From Alphaproteobacteria bacterium (GTDB taxonomy: Bacteria > Pseudomonadota > Alphaproteobacteria > ATCC43930 > CGMCC-115725), in NCBI GenBank assembly GCA_028871055.1, contig JAGWON010000024.1, positions 1 through 33,863 on the forward strand: 33,863 nt of DNA. Direction: 5' to 3'. Of this stretch, positions 1 through 6,367 are shown piece by piece. A model generated the notes under the pieces. That model worked only from the letters and a program-made list of their open reading frames with translations. It had not been told where the DNA came from and made no database searches. Every line of letters begins with the position of its first letter. Position 1 is the first letter of the stretch. The position numbers and the translations under genes were made by a program.

Positions 1-178
1 GGCCAATGCAGAAAGCTCGACTCGCACAATGATTCATTGGTGCGGGCGCAGTCTGTGGACAACATGATGCAATTCCTGTGGGTAATGCGCGACACCGCAC
101 GAGTCGTCGCTGCAGGTCCAATAGTTTGCGGCACCATTATGTTTTTGGGCGGCATTGCCTTCGGATAGCGGCGCACGA
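1..178. other. Intergenic DNA, no gene seen
   Basis: No convincing reading frame is present before the hicB stop at 179. A TGTGGACAA 9-mer near position 53 resembles a DnaA box on the minus strand, but a single copy means little. The left edge is cut by the window, so this could be the flank of a gene outside it. Confidence 0.5.
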
Positions 179-574
179 TCACGCCCGCTTCCGCTCCAAC
201 AATTTCTCCGCCGCCTCCGCGAGAAAGCGCGAGCGGTTGTTGGTGCGCTCGTCGATCCGCTGCACGAGGTCTTCCGGCAGCGTCACATTGACGCGCAGCA
301 CGCGCTCGGACGGCACGACAGCGCGTACCAGAATGCGGGCCGCCTCGCGCACCTCGGGATCATGCTCGATCCGGTCGAGCGCGCTGGGTTCGGGAATGGC
401 CATGCCGTCCTCGACCATCAGCTCGAGATGGCCGCGCAGGGCTTCCTCCGCATTGTGCGCCGCCTCTTGCGTGCTCTCGCCGGCGCTCGCCAGACCCGGA
501 AGGTCGGGAAAGAAGACGCTGTAACCGGGAAAATCGCCGGTCTCGACAATGGCGGGAAAATAGATGATCGCCAT
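179..574 (-). CDS. hicB: HicB-family antitoxin
   Basis: This 131-aa protein is the antitoxin partner of the HicA-type mRNA interferase encoded just upstream on the same strand. Residues 1-60 form the partial RNase-H-like HicB fold (PAIVE..., PDLPG, then a helix with AEEAL). Residues 90-131 hold a ribbon-helix-helix-like DNA-binding region (RVNVTLPEDLVQRID) ending in a basic tail, so the protein probably also represses its own promoter. The frame is open further upstream, but the ATG at 574 fits the family start and lies 2 bp after the hicA stop, which implies translational coupling. The hicA-hicB order is the usual one. Confidence 0.9.
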   Translation of the reverse strand: MAIIYFPAIVETGDFPGYSVFFPDLPGLASAGESTQEAAHNAEEALRGHLELMVEDGMAIPEPSALDRIEHDPEVREAARILVRAVVPSERVLRVNVTLPEDLVQRIDERTNNRSRFLAEAAEKLLERKRA

Positions 575-576
575 GC

Positions 577-768
577 TTATCTCCTGAGCTTGACGCCCGA
601 TTGCCGCTCGATGCTCTTGAGCGTGCCGATTTTGACGTCCTTGACCGGGTGCGGAACGGTCACCAGGCCCGGCCGTTCGGGGTGGCTGAAATGGTGATGA
701 TCGCCCGTCACGCGTTTGAGCCGCCGGCCATCCGCCTCGATCGCCCGGATCACGTCGCGGCTGTTCAT
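577..768 (-). CDS. hicA: HicA-family mRNA interferase toxin
   Basis: This small basic 63-aa protein has the double-stranded-RNA-binding-like HicA fold: an N-terminal helix (SRDVIRAIEADG), then KRVTGDHHHFSHP with the family catalytic histidine, then VPHPVKDVKIGTLKSIERQSG. Family members cleave mRNA independently of the ribosome and are neutralised by HicB. The frame extends further upstream, but MNSRDVI at 768 matches the family N-terminus. There is no Shine-Dalgarno sequence before this ATG; instead a perfect 6-3-6 palindrome directly abuts the start, so the message may be leaderless or very short-leadered. Confidence 0.9.
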   Translation of the reverse strand: MNSRDVIRAIEADGRRLKRVTGDHHHFSHPERPGLVTVPHPVKDVKIGTLKSIERQSGVKLRR

Positions 769-783
769 GTGTATAGCATACAC
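769..783 (-). promoter_or_regulatory. Palindrome abutting hicA start, probable HicB operator
   Basis: GTGTAT-AGC-ATACAC is a perfect inverted repeat ending one base before the hicA ATG. On the minus strand it contains TATACA, a plausible -10 element. HicB antitoxins with ribbon-helix-helix domains commonly repress their own operon at such palindromes; binding here is inferred. Confidence 0.55.
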
Positions 784-933
784 ACTGGTTGTAAGGCGAG
801 TTCCGTGGCGGTTGGTTGATTTCCCTTGACTTTTCGGCCGGATTGTGGAACAAAAGAAGAACGAAAGCAAGGCGGCTTAGGCGCGGGCAAAGGAGAGCGC
901 TCATATCGTGATAAGCTTGGGCACTGTAAGTTG

Positions 934-1143
934 ATGACCATGCTCAGAATCGAGACCGAACGCGAAGCAGACGGCCGGTGGATCGGCGAGGTGCCGGCGC
1001 TGCCGGGCGTTCTCGCCTACGGCCAAACTGAAGCTGAAGCCCGTACCAGGGCGACCGCTCTTGCGCTGCGCGTGATTGCTGACCGTATCGAGCACGGCGA
1101 GAAACTTCCGGCCGAAGCGCGCGATCTGTTCGCGCCGGCGTGA
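934..1143 (+). CDS. hicB: HicB-like antitoxin (short form)
   Basis: This 69-aa protein consists essentially of the HicB fold alone: TEREADGRWIGEVPALPG, then AEARTRATALALRVIADR. It has no C-terminal DNA-binding domain, unlike the protein encoded at 179-574. The start could be the ATG at 934 or at 940; neither has a strong ribosome-binding site (only GTAAG nearby). It overlaps the following hicA-like gene by 4 bp (GTGA), typical of a co-translated pair. Short HicB proteins of this kind are usually classed as type II TA antitoxins, although some are orphans. Confidence 0.8.
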   Translation: MTMLRIETEREADGRWIGEVPALPGVLAYGQTEAEARTRATALALRVIADRIEHGEKLPAEARDLFAPA

Positions 1144-1352
1144 GCGTCTGGCCGGCCGCGAAAGCGGGCCAGGTTCTGCGGGCGCTTCACCGCATCGGAT
1201 GGGCGCTCAAGCGGCAGAGCGGTTCGCATCGCGTCCTGTCGCGGCCCGGTTGGCAAGACATCGTATTCGCCTTCCACGACGGCGATGAGCTCGGACCGCG
1301 GATATTGGCGCGTCTCGCCAAGCGCACCGGCCTGCGTCCGGAAGATTTATAG
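1140..1352 (+). CDS. hicA: HicA-like (YcfA family) toxin
   Basis: This 70-aa protein starts with GTG inside the stop of the preceding hicB. The body matches the HicA/YcfA fold: AGQVLRALHRIGWALKRQSGSHRVLSRPG with the conserved Gly-Ser-His, then a hydrophobic strand (IVFAF) and a C-terminal helix ending in LRPEDL. It is expected to be an mRNA interferase held by the short HicB. The order is antitoxin then toxin, opposite to the module at 179-768. The terminase-like gene begins 48 bp downstream on the same strand and may be read through from this operon. Confidence 0.8.
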   Translation: MSVWPAAKAGQVLRALHRIGWALKRQSGSHRVLSRPGWQDIVFAFHDGDELGPRILARLAKRTGLRPEDL

Positions 1353-1400
1353 CCGCGCGCAGCGGACGCGAAGGCGTGCGCACGCAACCAAAGGAGTCCC

Positions 1401-2384
1401 ATGGCCTATCGCCGCAACCGCAAGCGGCCGCTCAATCCGCGGCAGCAGAAATTCGTCGAGCAGTTCCTGATCACCGGCATCGGCCGCGACGCTGCCATCC
1501 GCGCCGGCTATTCGCCCGGCGGCGCCACCGAGTCCGCCTGCCGCCTGCGCAAGCTGCCCTATATCGCCGAAGCCATCCGCCAGGGCCGCGCCGGCGAGGC
1601 CCGCCGCGCCCAGGTCGCGCGCGAGCGCGTGCTCTTGGAGCTCGCCCGCGTCGCCTTCTCCGATATCGGCGAAGTGCTCGATTGGACGAGCGCCAAGGAC
1701 ATCACGCTCCGGCCCTTGGCCGAGATCTCGCCGCATCACCGCGCCGCCATCGCCGAGCTCGCGCCGCGCAAGGATGTCGGCCCGCGCGTCAAGCTCCACA
1801 ACAAGTCGCGCGCGCTCGACGCCATCGCCCGCCACCTGGGATTGTTCGACAAGACCGTGCCGGCGGTGCCGCAGCCGTACATGCGCAAGCCGGGCCAGGA
1901 CGCGCGCACCATCCTCGTCGAGCGCCTCAAGCGTCTCGCCTTGTCCGGCGAGACCGAGAGGCAGAAGGAGGAGCGCGCCGCCGCCAGCCTCAACGCCGGC
2001 GCCCCGCTGGGCCTGCCATCGTTCGCGGCGGATACGTCGTCAGATCCGTCACCCCCACCCCAACCCTCCCCCTTCGAGGGGGAGGGAATTGAAAAGAAAT
2101 CCCCCTCGCTCTTCGAGGGCGCGGGTCATGACGAGGGTGTGGGTCATGACGAGGGCGCGGGTCATGACGAGGGTGTGGGCCATGACGACGGCGTGGGTCA
2201 TGACGACGGCGTGAGTTATGACGAGGGCGTGGGTCATGACAAGAAAATACCCTCCCCCCTTGAGGGGGGAATTATCCCGTTGACAAAACATTTCTCTAGG
2301 CATACGATTGCTCCATCTTCGATAGGTGGCGCACATGCAGAACGAGGTTTTTCAGGACGACACAAAGGCGCGCGAGTGGCTTGA
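1401..2384 (+). CDS. Terminase small-subunit-like protein with rearranged C-terminus
   Basis: Residues 1-195 look like a phage terminase small subunit of the Terminase_2 type: LNPRQQKFVEQF, then a helix-turn-helix with DAAIRAGYSPGGA, and a helical oligomerisation region. In phages this protein recognises DNA for packaging by the large subunit; no large terminase or other phage gene is visible here, so this is an orphan or prophage remnant. AGGAG lies 5 bp before the ATG. From about residue 205 the sequence is unlike a terminase. It reads through a palindromic repeat (PPPQPSPFEGEG), about seven copies of an 18-bp repeat encoding a GHDEGV-type hexapeptide, then into the left end of the insertion sequence, where it finally stops. 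The last 39 residues or so are therefore encoded by the IS. Confidence 0.7.
   Translation: MAYRRNRKRPLNPRQQKFVEQFLITGIGRDAAIRAGYSPGGATESACRLRKLPYIAEAIRQGRAGEARRAQVARERVLLELARVAFSDIGEVLDWTSAKDITLRPLAEISPHHRAAIAELAPRKDVGPRVKLHNKSRALDAIARHLGLFDKTVPAVPQPYMRKPGQDARTILVERLKRLALSGETERQKEERAAASLNAGAPLGLPSFAADTSSDPSPPPQPSPFEGEGIEKKSPSLFEGAGHDEGVGHDEGAGHDEGVGHDDGVGHDDGVSYDEGVGHDKKIPSPLEGGIIPLTKHFSRHTIAPSSIGGAHAERGFSGRHKGARVA
2064..2086. repeat. REP-like palindrome (family A)
   Basis: CCCTCCCCC-TTCGA-GGGGGAGGG is a perfect palindrome inside the extended terminase reading frame. The same motif recurs around the IS insertion site, near 4290, 5675, 7885 and 29660, so it belongs to a dispersed repeat family of this genome. 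Confidence 0.8.
2121..2242 (+). repeat. 18-bp tandem repeat, about seven copies
   Basis: Consensus GTGGGTCATGACGAGGGC is repeated six full times plus a partial copy, with small substitutions (GAGGGT, GACGGC, AGTTATG). The unit is a multiple of three, so the reading frame encodes an acidic hexapeptide repeat (V/A-G-H-D-E/D-G). Each copy carries the palindrome TCATGA. Copy number is likely to vary between strains. Confidence 0.9.
2259..2266. repeat. Left target-site duplication of the IS element
   Basis: CTTGAGGG directly before the left terminal repeat is identical to the 8 bases directly after the right one at 4233-4240. An 8-bp duplication is the size expected for the IS1595 family. The target was itself a CCCTCCCCCTTGAGGGGGAGGG-like palindrome split by the insertion. 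Confidence 0.85.
2267..2290 (+). repeat. Left terminal inverted repeat of the IS
   Basis: It starts GGGAATTATCCC and pairs with the reverse complement of 4209-4232, with three mismatches in the inner half. Confidence 0.9.
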
Positions 2385-3279
2385 GGCCCATCTGTGGCCG
2401 AATGGTCCGGTGTGCCCGCATTGCGGCACAATCAATGAAGCCACGCTGATCCGCGGCGAGAAGCGCTCGCATCGCGATGGCCTCTACATGTGCAACGCCT
2501 GCCGCCAGCAATTCACGGTAACGGTCGGTACGATTTTCGAGCGTTCGCATGTGCCGCTGAATAAATGGCTGTATGCGACGTTCCTGCTGTGCGCGAGCAA
2601 GAAGGGGATTAGCTCGCACCAGCTGCACCGCATGCTGGCCGTCACCTACAAGACGGCTTGGTTCATGAGCATGCGTATTCGCGAAGCGATGCGCGAGGGC
2701 AAGTTTCCGGGGCGGCTCGGGGGCGACGGCAAGATGGCTGAGGCCGATGAGACTTACGTAGGCGGTCGAGAGAAGAACAAACACCGCCGCAAGCGCCGCT
2801 CCGACAACATCGGCGGTATGGGCAAAGAGCCGGTTTTCTCGATTGTGGAACGCGGGGGCAAGGTGCGCTCGCAACATGTGCCGGAAGTCAGCGCCGAAAC
2901 GCTGCGACCGCTCTTGCAGACCCAACTCGACGCTAAAACCGTTCTCATGACGGATGGCGAAGGCCAGTACCGCATCATTGGACCGCTGTTCGCCAAGCAT
3001 GAAGCCGTCAACCACGGCATCGGCGAATACGTGCGCGGCGACGCCCACACGAATACGGTCGAGAGCTACTTTGCGACGCTGAAACGCGGCATCACCGGCA
3101 CCTACCACCACGTCAGCCAGCAGCACCTTAAGCGGTATCTGGCCGAGTTTGATTTCCGGTACAACGAACGCTCGGCGCTCGGCGTTGAAGATCGCGAACG
3201 CGCCGCGAAGGCCCTCAAGGGAATTGTAGGAAAGCGCGTGACCTACAAGCGACCTGGTAACGCGCGACTCGGCGCGTAA
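2335..3279 (+). CDS. IS1595-family transposase
   Basis: This 314-aa protein catalyses cut-and-paste or replicative movement of the surrounding element. An N-terminal zinc ribbon is visible (CPHC at residues 27-30 and CNAC at 53-56), followed by helices and a DDE catalytic domain. That domain has EADETYVGG (D138), MTDGEGQY (D207) and HTNTVESYF (E243). The C-terminus has the FDFRYNERS stretch usual for ISXO2-like transposases. The frame opens a few codons earlier with GTG, but the ATG at 2335 preceded by AGGTGG fits better. Length and motifs look complete. Confidence 0.95.
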   Translation: MQNEVFQDDTKAREWLEAHLWPNGPVCPHCGTINEATLIRGEKRSHRDGLYMCNACRQQFTVTVGTIFERSHVPLNKWLYATFLLCASKKGISSHQLHRMLAVTYKTAWFMSMRIREAMREGKFPGRLGGDGKMAEADETYVGGREKNKHRRKRRSDNIGGMGKEPVFSIVERGGKVRSQHVPEVSAETLRPLLQTQLDAKTVLMTDGEGQYRIIGPLFAKHEAVNHGIGEYVRGDAHTNTVESYFATLKRGITGTYHHVSQQHLKRYLAEFDFRYNERSALGVEDRERAAKALKGIVGKRVTYKRPGNARLGA

Positions 3280-3308
3280 GGGACTCGCCGAATTTTTCCG
3301 AGTGCGGC

Positions 3309-3458
3309 TTAAGCTTTCGGGCGACGCTGCCGACCGCGCCGTGAAGCTTTTTTCGCGGCTTGCCGGTGGATAGGCTTGGCCTTCCCAATGGCCGTAATTG
3401 CTCGCTCGAATCGCTGCCACGCGTCGGGGAGCAGTTCGATTTCCGAGTAGGGTTTCAT
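3309..3458 (-). CDS. Small basic protein carried by the IS (49 aa)
   Basis: The protein begins MKPYSEIELLPDAWQRFERA, a short amphipathic helix, and ends in a very basic Lys/Arg tail (KKASRRGRQRRPK). TAGGAAAA lies 5 bp before the ATG at 3458, which decides the start over an in-frame ATG at 3473. It is transcribed towards the transposase gene and divergently from the 199-aa passenger. I recall similar small proteins beside IS1595-type transposases but cannot name a function; nucleic-acid binding by the basic tail is a guess. Confidence 0.6.
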   Translation of the reverse strand: MKPYSEIELLPDAWQRFERAITAIGKAKPIHRQAAKKASRRGRQRRPKA

Positions 3459-3479
3459 CGGTTTTCCTACCATTAAATG

Positions 3480-3531
3480 AGGATAGCATGCCGGGACGGA
3501 AAAGACTCCCGTCCCGGCTTCGCTGTATCCT
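3480..3531. repeat. Long interrupted inverted repeat inside the IS
   Basis: Outer arms AGGATA (3480-3485) and TATCCT (3526-3531) enclose a perfect 10-bp stem, GCCGGGACGG (3490-3499) with CCGTCCCGGC (3509-3518), and a 9-nt loop. It lies 31 bp before the start of the 199-aa gene, between two divergent genes. It could be a leader hairpin, a terminator-like barrier protecting the passenger from transposase transcription, or a protein-binding site. Confidence 0.7.
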
Positions 3532-3562
3532 GCGGGTGCCAACCAACGCAGGAGCGAAAGCA

Positions 3563-4162
3563 ATGGCGCTATTCAGCGGCCAGCGAATTGCGATTACCAA
3601 GATTGAAGCCGCGCGAAGGCAACTCAGAACAGCATTGGAGCTTTGGTTCGCAGATGGCGACCCCGTGTCCATCCACACACTGGCATATGCCGCGTATGAG
3701 GTGGTCCACTTTGTCGCAAAATCGAAAGACCCGAACACCGAACTGATCTTCGATTGGCCCGGCATAAAAGACGAGGCGCGCGGGCAATGGCGGAAAATCA
3801 TCGCTGGCGACGCGAATTTCTTCAAGCACGCGAACCGCGATCCGGATGACAGTATCGAGTTCGGGCCTGCCCACTCGAAGATATTTATTATGTTTTCGCT
3901 CATGGGACTGCGTTCAATGAAGCTTCCGCTGACGCAGATCGAAGAGGCATTTAGCAGTTGGCTTCTCTTCAACCATCCCGAGGTGTTGACGGCGGAGGGG
4001 CGAAAGCCCTATGCCAAGCTTTTCGAGGATCAGGCAGCGATCAAGGAGGTACGCGATCTCAGCCGAAGTGAGTTTCTGGAGCGCTTCATCCAATCGCGCC
4101 AAATGAACGCGGCGCCTCCGCGTGGAGTGGTTATTGGTCATATCCAACTCCCCAAGTTCTGA
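3563..4162 (+). CDS. IS passenger protein of unknown function (199 aa)
   Basis: I do not recognise a named family. The ATG at 3563 has GGAG 8 bp upstream and is preferred over the longer open frame. The protein is mostly helical: an N-terminal helix with TKIEAARRQLRTALELW, then SIHTLAYAAYEVVHFVAKSK, a loop with DANFFKHANRDPDDSIEF, and more helices. The arrangement of two long helices followed by a conserved-looking FFKHANRD loop recalls HEPN-type helical bundles, but the RxxxxH signature of HEPN nucleases is not clear, so that is only a hint. It ends 46 bp before the right terminal repeat, so it travels with the element. Confidence 0.75.
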   Translation: MALFSGQRIAITKIEAARRQLRTALELWFADGDPVSIHTLAYAAYEVVHFVAKSKDPNTELIFDWPGIKDEARGQWRKIIAGDANFFKHANRDPDDSIEFGPAHSKIFIMFSLMGLRSMKLPLTQIEEAFSSWLLFNHPEVLTAEGRKPYAKLFEDQAAIKEVRDLSRSEFLERFIQSRQMNAAPPRGVVIGHIQLPKF

Positions 4163-4208
4163 GAGTTGGTTGCGCCGGCCTGTCGCCATCCTTCATAGCG
4201 CTAGCCCG

Positions 4209-4232
4209 TGTTTCGTAAAAGGGATAATTCCC
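4209..4232 (-). repeat. Right terminal inverted repeat of the IS
   Basis: It ends GGGATAATTCCC and is the reverse complement of the left end with three mismatches. The direct repeat CTTGAGGG follows at 4233-4240. Confidence 0.9.
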
Positions 4233-4283
4233 CTTGAGGGGGAGGGAAGGGTGGGGGGCGATGCTTCGTCCTCTGTTTCTTTT

Positions 4284-4386
4284 CCCTCGCCCCCGAAGGG
4301 GGAGCTTGCCGCCGTTGAACATGCCACCCGGCATGTTCAGCCAAGCGTCCGGAGCACGCTTGGCATGGCGGCAAGGGGTGAGGGGG
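4284..4386. repeat. Long REP unit of about 103 bp, copy 1
   Basis: It runs from CCCTCGCCCCCG to GGGGTGAGGGGG. Inside are nested inverted repeats: GAACATGCC...GGCATGTTC and CCAAGCGT...ACGCTTGG, plus GCTTGCCGCC...GGCGGCAAG. It is nearly identical to 5671-5772, differing only at scattered bases. Confidence 0.85.
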
Positions 4387-4641
4387 TATCGTCTCCCGCC
4401 GTGCCCGTCGCCGCCCACACCCCGCCCGCCGAACCGCCGTCGCCCGGCCGCACCTTTCCGCCCGGCTTCACCCTCGGACGCGAGTGACGAAAAAAATAGC
4501 CCCGCAATCGGAAGCGCCGCTTCCCGCCGCTGAGCCGGTCTCTCCCGTCATGCCCGGCCGAAGTGCCAAGATCGGCTCTGCCGATCTTCCACGCCTTCAG
4601 ACGTGGATGGGCGGGACAAGCCTCGTCCTCGGGCCGGTAAT

Positions 4642-4751
4642 GTCTCAGTTTGGCCCTCCTTCGAGACGCCCCGCGCCCTCATGCTGAGGAGCGTAGCGTC
4701 TCGAAGCATCGAGGGCGCGGGAGGCTCCTCAGGATGAGGCCAAACCGAGAC
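4642..4751. repeat. 110-bp inverted-repeat element (MITE/REP-like)
   Basis: The ends GTCTCAGTTTGGCC and GGCCAAACCGAGAC match as inverted repeats at 13 of 14 positions. Internally GAGACGC...GCGTCTC, GCGCCCTC...GAGGGCGC and CTCCT...AGGAG also pair, so most of the element could fold into one long hairpin. It has no coding capacity. Confidence 0.75.
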
Positions 4752-4990
4752 ACCACGCTCGGGCCGGCCTGCAGCCGGACCCGTGGGCCCGGCCATGACG
4801 CTGTGCGAACCGACATCGTCGTGCCCTTTGTGTCGCCGTGGTGAATCTTCGGTTACCGCGCGCCGCGATCACGTCCACGCGATTGTCACCGCGCCGCCGA
4901 AATTCCCCATCGCGCCGCCGCGCGCGCCGGCGTAATCTGCGCGGCGTCCGGCCTGGTGGGCCCGACGTTGCCCAAGGAGCTTCTCCGTTC

Positions 4991-5461
4991 ATGTCCGTCA
5001 CAGCAAGGACCGTCGCGCGGCGCGGCCGGCGGATCGGCGCGTGCGTGCTCGGCCTCGCGCTGCTCGCCCTCCTGGCCGGCGCACCCGCCGCCTTCGCGGC
5101 CAAGCTCACCGTCACCATCACCGGCGTCCACAGCGACAAGGGCAACGTCTACGTCGCGCTGTTCAACACGGCCGACAATTTCCCCGACGGCGACTACGCC
5201 CTGCGCCACTTGAAGGTGCGGGCCTCGACCGCGCCCATCGTCGTCACCTTCGACGGCATTCCGTCCGGCACCTACGCCGTCGCCTGCTATCACGACGAAG
5301 AGCTGCTCGGCCACTTCAAGACCAACTGGTTCGGCTATCCGCTCGACGGCTACGCGCTGTCGAACGGCATCCGCGCCGTCGTGTCGCGGCCGACCTTCGC
5401 CGACGCGGCGTTTCCGGTCCACGGCGCCGGCACGCAGGTCACGCTCAACGTCCGCTACTAG
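4991..5461 (+). CDS. DUF2141 family exported protein
   Basis: This 156-aa protein starts with an Arg-rich n-region and a hydrophobic stretch ending AAFAA, a signal peptide probably cleaved near residue 37. The mature part matches DUF2141: LTVTITGVHSDKGNVYVALFN, FDGIPSGTYAVACYHDEE, NWFGYPLDGYALSN. The fold is a single beta-sandwich domain; the family's function is not established and it is expected in the periplasm. AAGGAGC lies 10 bp before the ATG. There is no operon partner, since both flanks are repeat-filled. Confidence 0.85.
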   Translation: MSVTARTVARRGRRIGACVLGLALLALLAGAPAAFAAKLTVTITGVHSDKGNVYVALFNTADNFPDGDYALRHLKVRASTAPIVVTFDGIPSGTYAVACYHDEELLGHFKTNWFGYPLDGYALSNGIRAVVSRPTFADAAFPVHGAGTQVTLNVRY

Positions 5462-5512
5462 CGCGGAAAATGAAGGGCCGGCTCACGCCCGGCCATGACG
5501 CTGCTCTTTTTT

Positions 5513-5635
5513 CGTCATTCCCGCGACGCTTGTCCCCGCGACAGCGTGGAGCGGGAATCCAGGAGCAAGCTACGTGCCGCCGCCCCCGGATCAAGTCCGG
5601 GGCAGGCTCTGGACCCCCGCTTCCGCGGGGGTGAC
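5513..5635. repeat. REP/BIME repeat (family B), copy 1
   Basis: It runs from CGTCATTCCCGCG through AGCGGGAATCCAGG and GGATCAAGTCCGGGGCAGG to CCCCCGCTTCCGCGGGGGTGAC. Two palindromic REP ends flank a central spacer. Related copies lie at 7756-7857 (opposite orientation), 27272-27332 and 28503-28604. Confidence 0.85.
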
Positions 5636-5670
5636 AAAAAAAGGAAGTCCCCTCGCCGCTCTTTATCTTA

Positions 5671-5772
5671 CCCTCGCCCCTGAAAGGGGAGCTTGCCGCC
5701 GTTGAACATGCCTCCGGCATGTTCAGCCAAGCGTCCGGGGGACGCTTGGCATGGCGGCAAGGGGTGAGGGGG
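5671..5772. repeat. Long REP unit, copy 2
   Basis: It is nearly identical to 4284-4386 in the same orientation, with the same nested inverted repeats around GAACATGCC and CCAAGCGTCC. Together with the family-B repeat it fills most of the 447-bp gap between the DUF2141 gene and the next gene. Confidence 0.85.
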
Positions 5773-5908
5773 TCCGCGCCGCCGCTTGCCGTCACCGCGC
5801 GGTCACAACCCCCTATCGACACCCGCGACCGTCAGCCGCCTTTCCGGCTATAGAAGAGGCGACCCATTTCCGCGCGGACCCGCGCGACTGCAACCCAGGG
5901 AGACTTCG

Positions 5909-6175
5909 ATGAGCGACACGGTGTGGATGATGGACCAGGCGGTGACGTCGTTGCCGCTGTTCACGGGGCTCGTGCTGCTGTGGGCCGGCTTCGCCATCGG
6001 CAACGGCTTTCTTGCCCACCGCCTCGGACACAGCGTCGCGCTTTGGGTGATCCTGTCGCTGATCCCGATCGTCAACTATTTCTTCTACTTCTTCGTCATC
6101 TACGCGACCGTGCTCGGCATCATCAGGCGGCTCAACATCCTGACCGAGCGCCTCGCCGCCGGCCAGACGACGTGA
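5909..6175 (+). CDS. Small two-TM membrane protein of unknown function (88 aa)
   Basis: Two hydrophobic segments are clear: residues 15-35 (LFTGLVLLWAGFAIGNGFL) and residues 44-70 (ALWVILSLIPIVNYFFYFFV), with a short polar loop between. The C-terminal tail is cytoplasmic-looking (RRLNILTERLAAG). AGGGAG lies 6 bp before the ATG at 5909, so the longer open frame is not used. I do not recognise a named family. It stands alone between repeat-rich gaps; the glutathione reductase gene follows after 192 bp. Confidence 0.75.
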   Translation: MSDTVWMMDQAVTSLPLFTGLVLLWAGFAIGNGFLAHRLGHSVALWVILSLIPIVNYFFYFFVIYATVLGIIRRLNILTERLAAGQTT

Positions 6176-6198
6176 TTGCCGCTGGATGTCCGGCGTTG

Positions 6199-6310
6199 CG
6201 TCCTTCGACTGCGCGCTCCTTCGCCAAGCTCCGGAGCGCTCGCTCGGGATGAGGCGGGTTTCTCAAACCCACAAAGAACCGTCCTCACCCTGAGCTTGTC
6301 GAAGGGCGCA
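6199..6310. repeat. Degenerate palindromic repeat (family C-like)
   Basis: TCCTTCGACTGCGCGCTCC... near the left end and CCTGAGCTTGTCGAAGGGCGCA at the right form imperfect inverted arms around CTCGGGATGAGGCGGGTTTCTC. The motif pair CCTTCGA/TCGAAGG with GATGAGG resembles the element at 4642-4751 and common rhizobial repeats. Confidence 0.55.
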
Positions 6311-6367
6311 CAACGCTCATGCAGTGCCGCGCATGACCGCGCCGCCCCTTTCCGCTAGCATCGCCCG

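Larger units (their letters stand above)
2267..4232 (+). mobile_element. Complete IS1595-family insertion sequence with passenger genes
   Basis: The 1966-bp element is bounded by 24-bp imperfect inverted repeats: left 2267-2290 beginning GGGAATTATCCC, right 4209-4232, matching at 21 of 24 positions. An 8-bp direct repeat flanks it. Contents in order: the transposase at 2335-3279, a 49-aa protein on the minus strand, a 52-bp interrupted inverted repeat, and a 199-aa passenger gene. IS1595-family members are known to carry passengers. Intact ends and an intact transposase suggest a recent or still active insertion. Confidence 0.92.
4233..4990. other. Gene-free region built of palindromic repeats
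   Basis: I see no credible gene between the IS and the DUF2141 gene. The stretch holds the right target duplication and the right half of the split palindrome (4233-4246), a family-A repeat unit (4284-4386) and a 110-bp inverted-repeat element (4642-4751). The open frames here run through the palindromes and have no family resemblance. AAGGAGC just before 4991 belongs to the next gene. Confidence 0.7.

Noticed and set aside
2117-2245. CRISPR array
   Set aside because: The 18-bp units are contiguous with no unique spacers and encode a hexapeptide repeat; this is a minisatellite.
1401-2384. Intact prophage
   Set aside because: Only a terminase-small-subunit-like gene is present; there is no large terminase, portal, capsid or integrase in the window.
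2296-3972. Long open frame of 558 codons on the minus strand
   Set aside because: It is antisense to the transposase and the passenger gene and has no family resemblance; high GC keeps it open.
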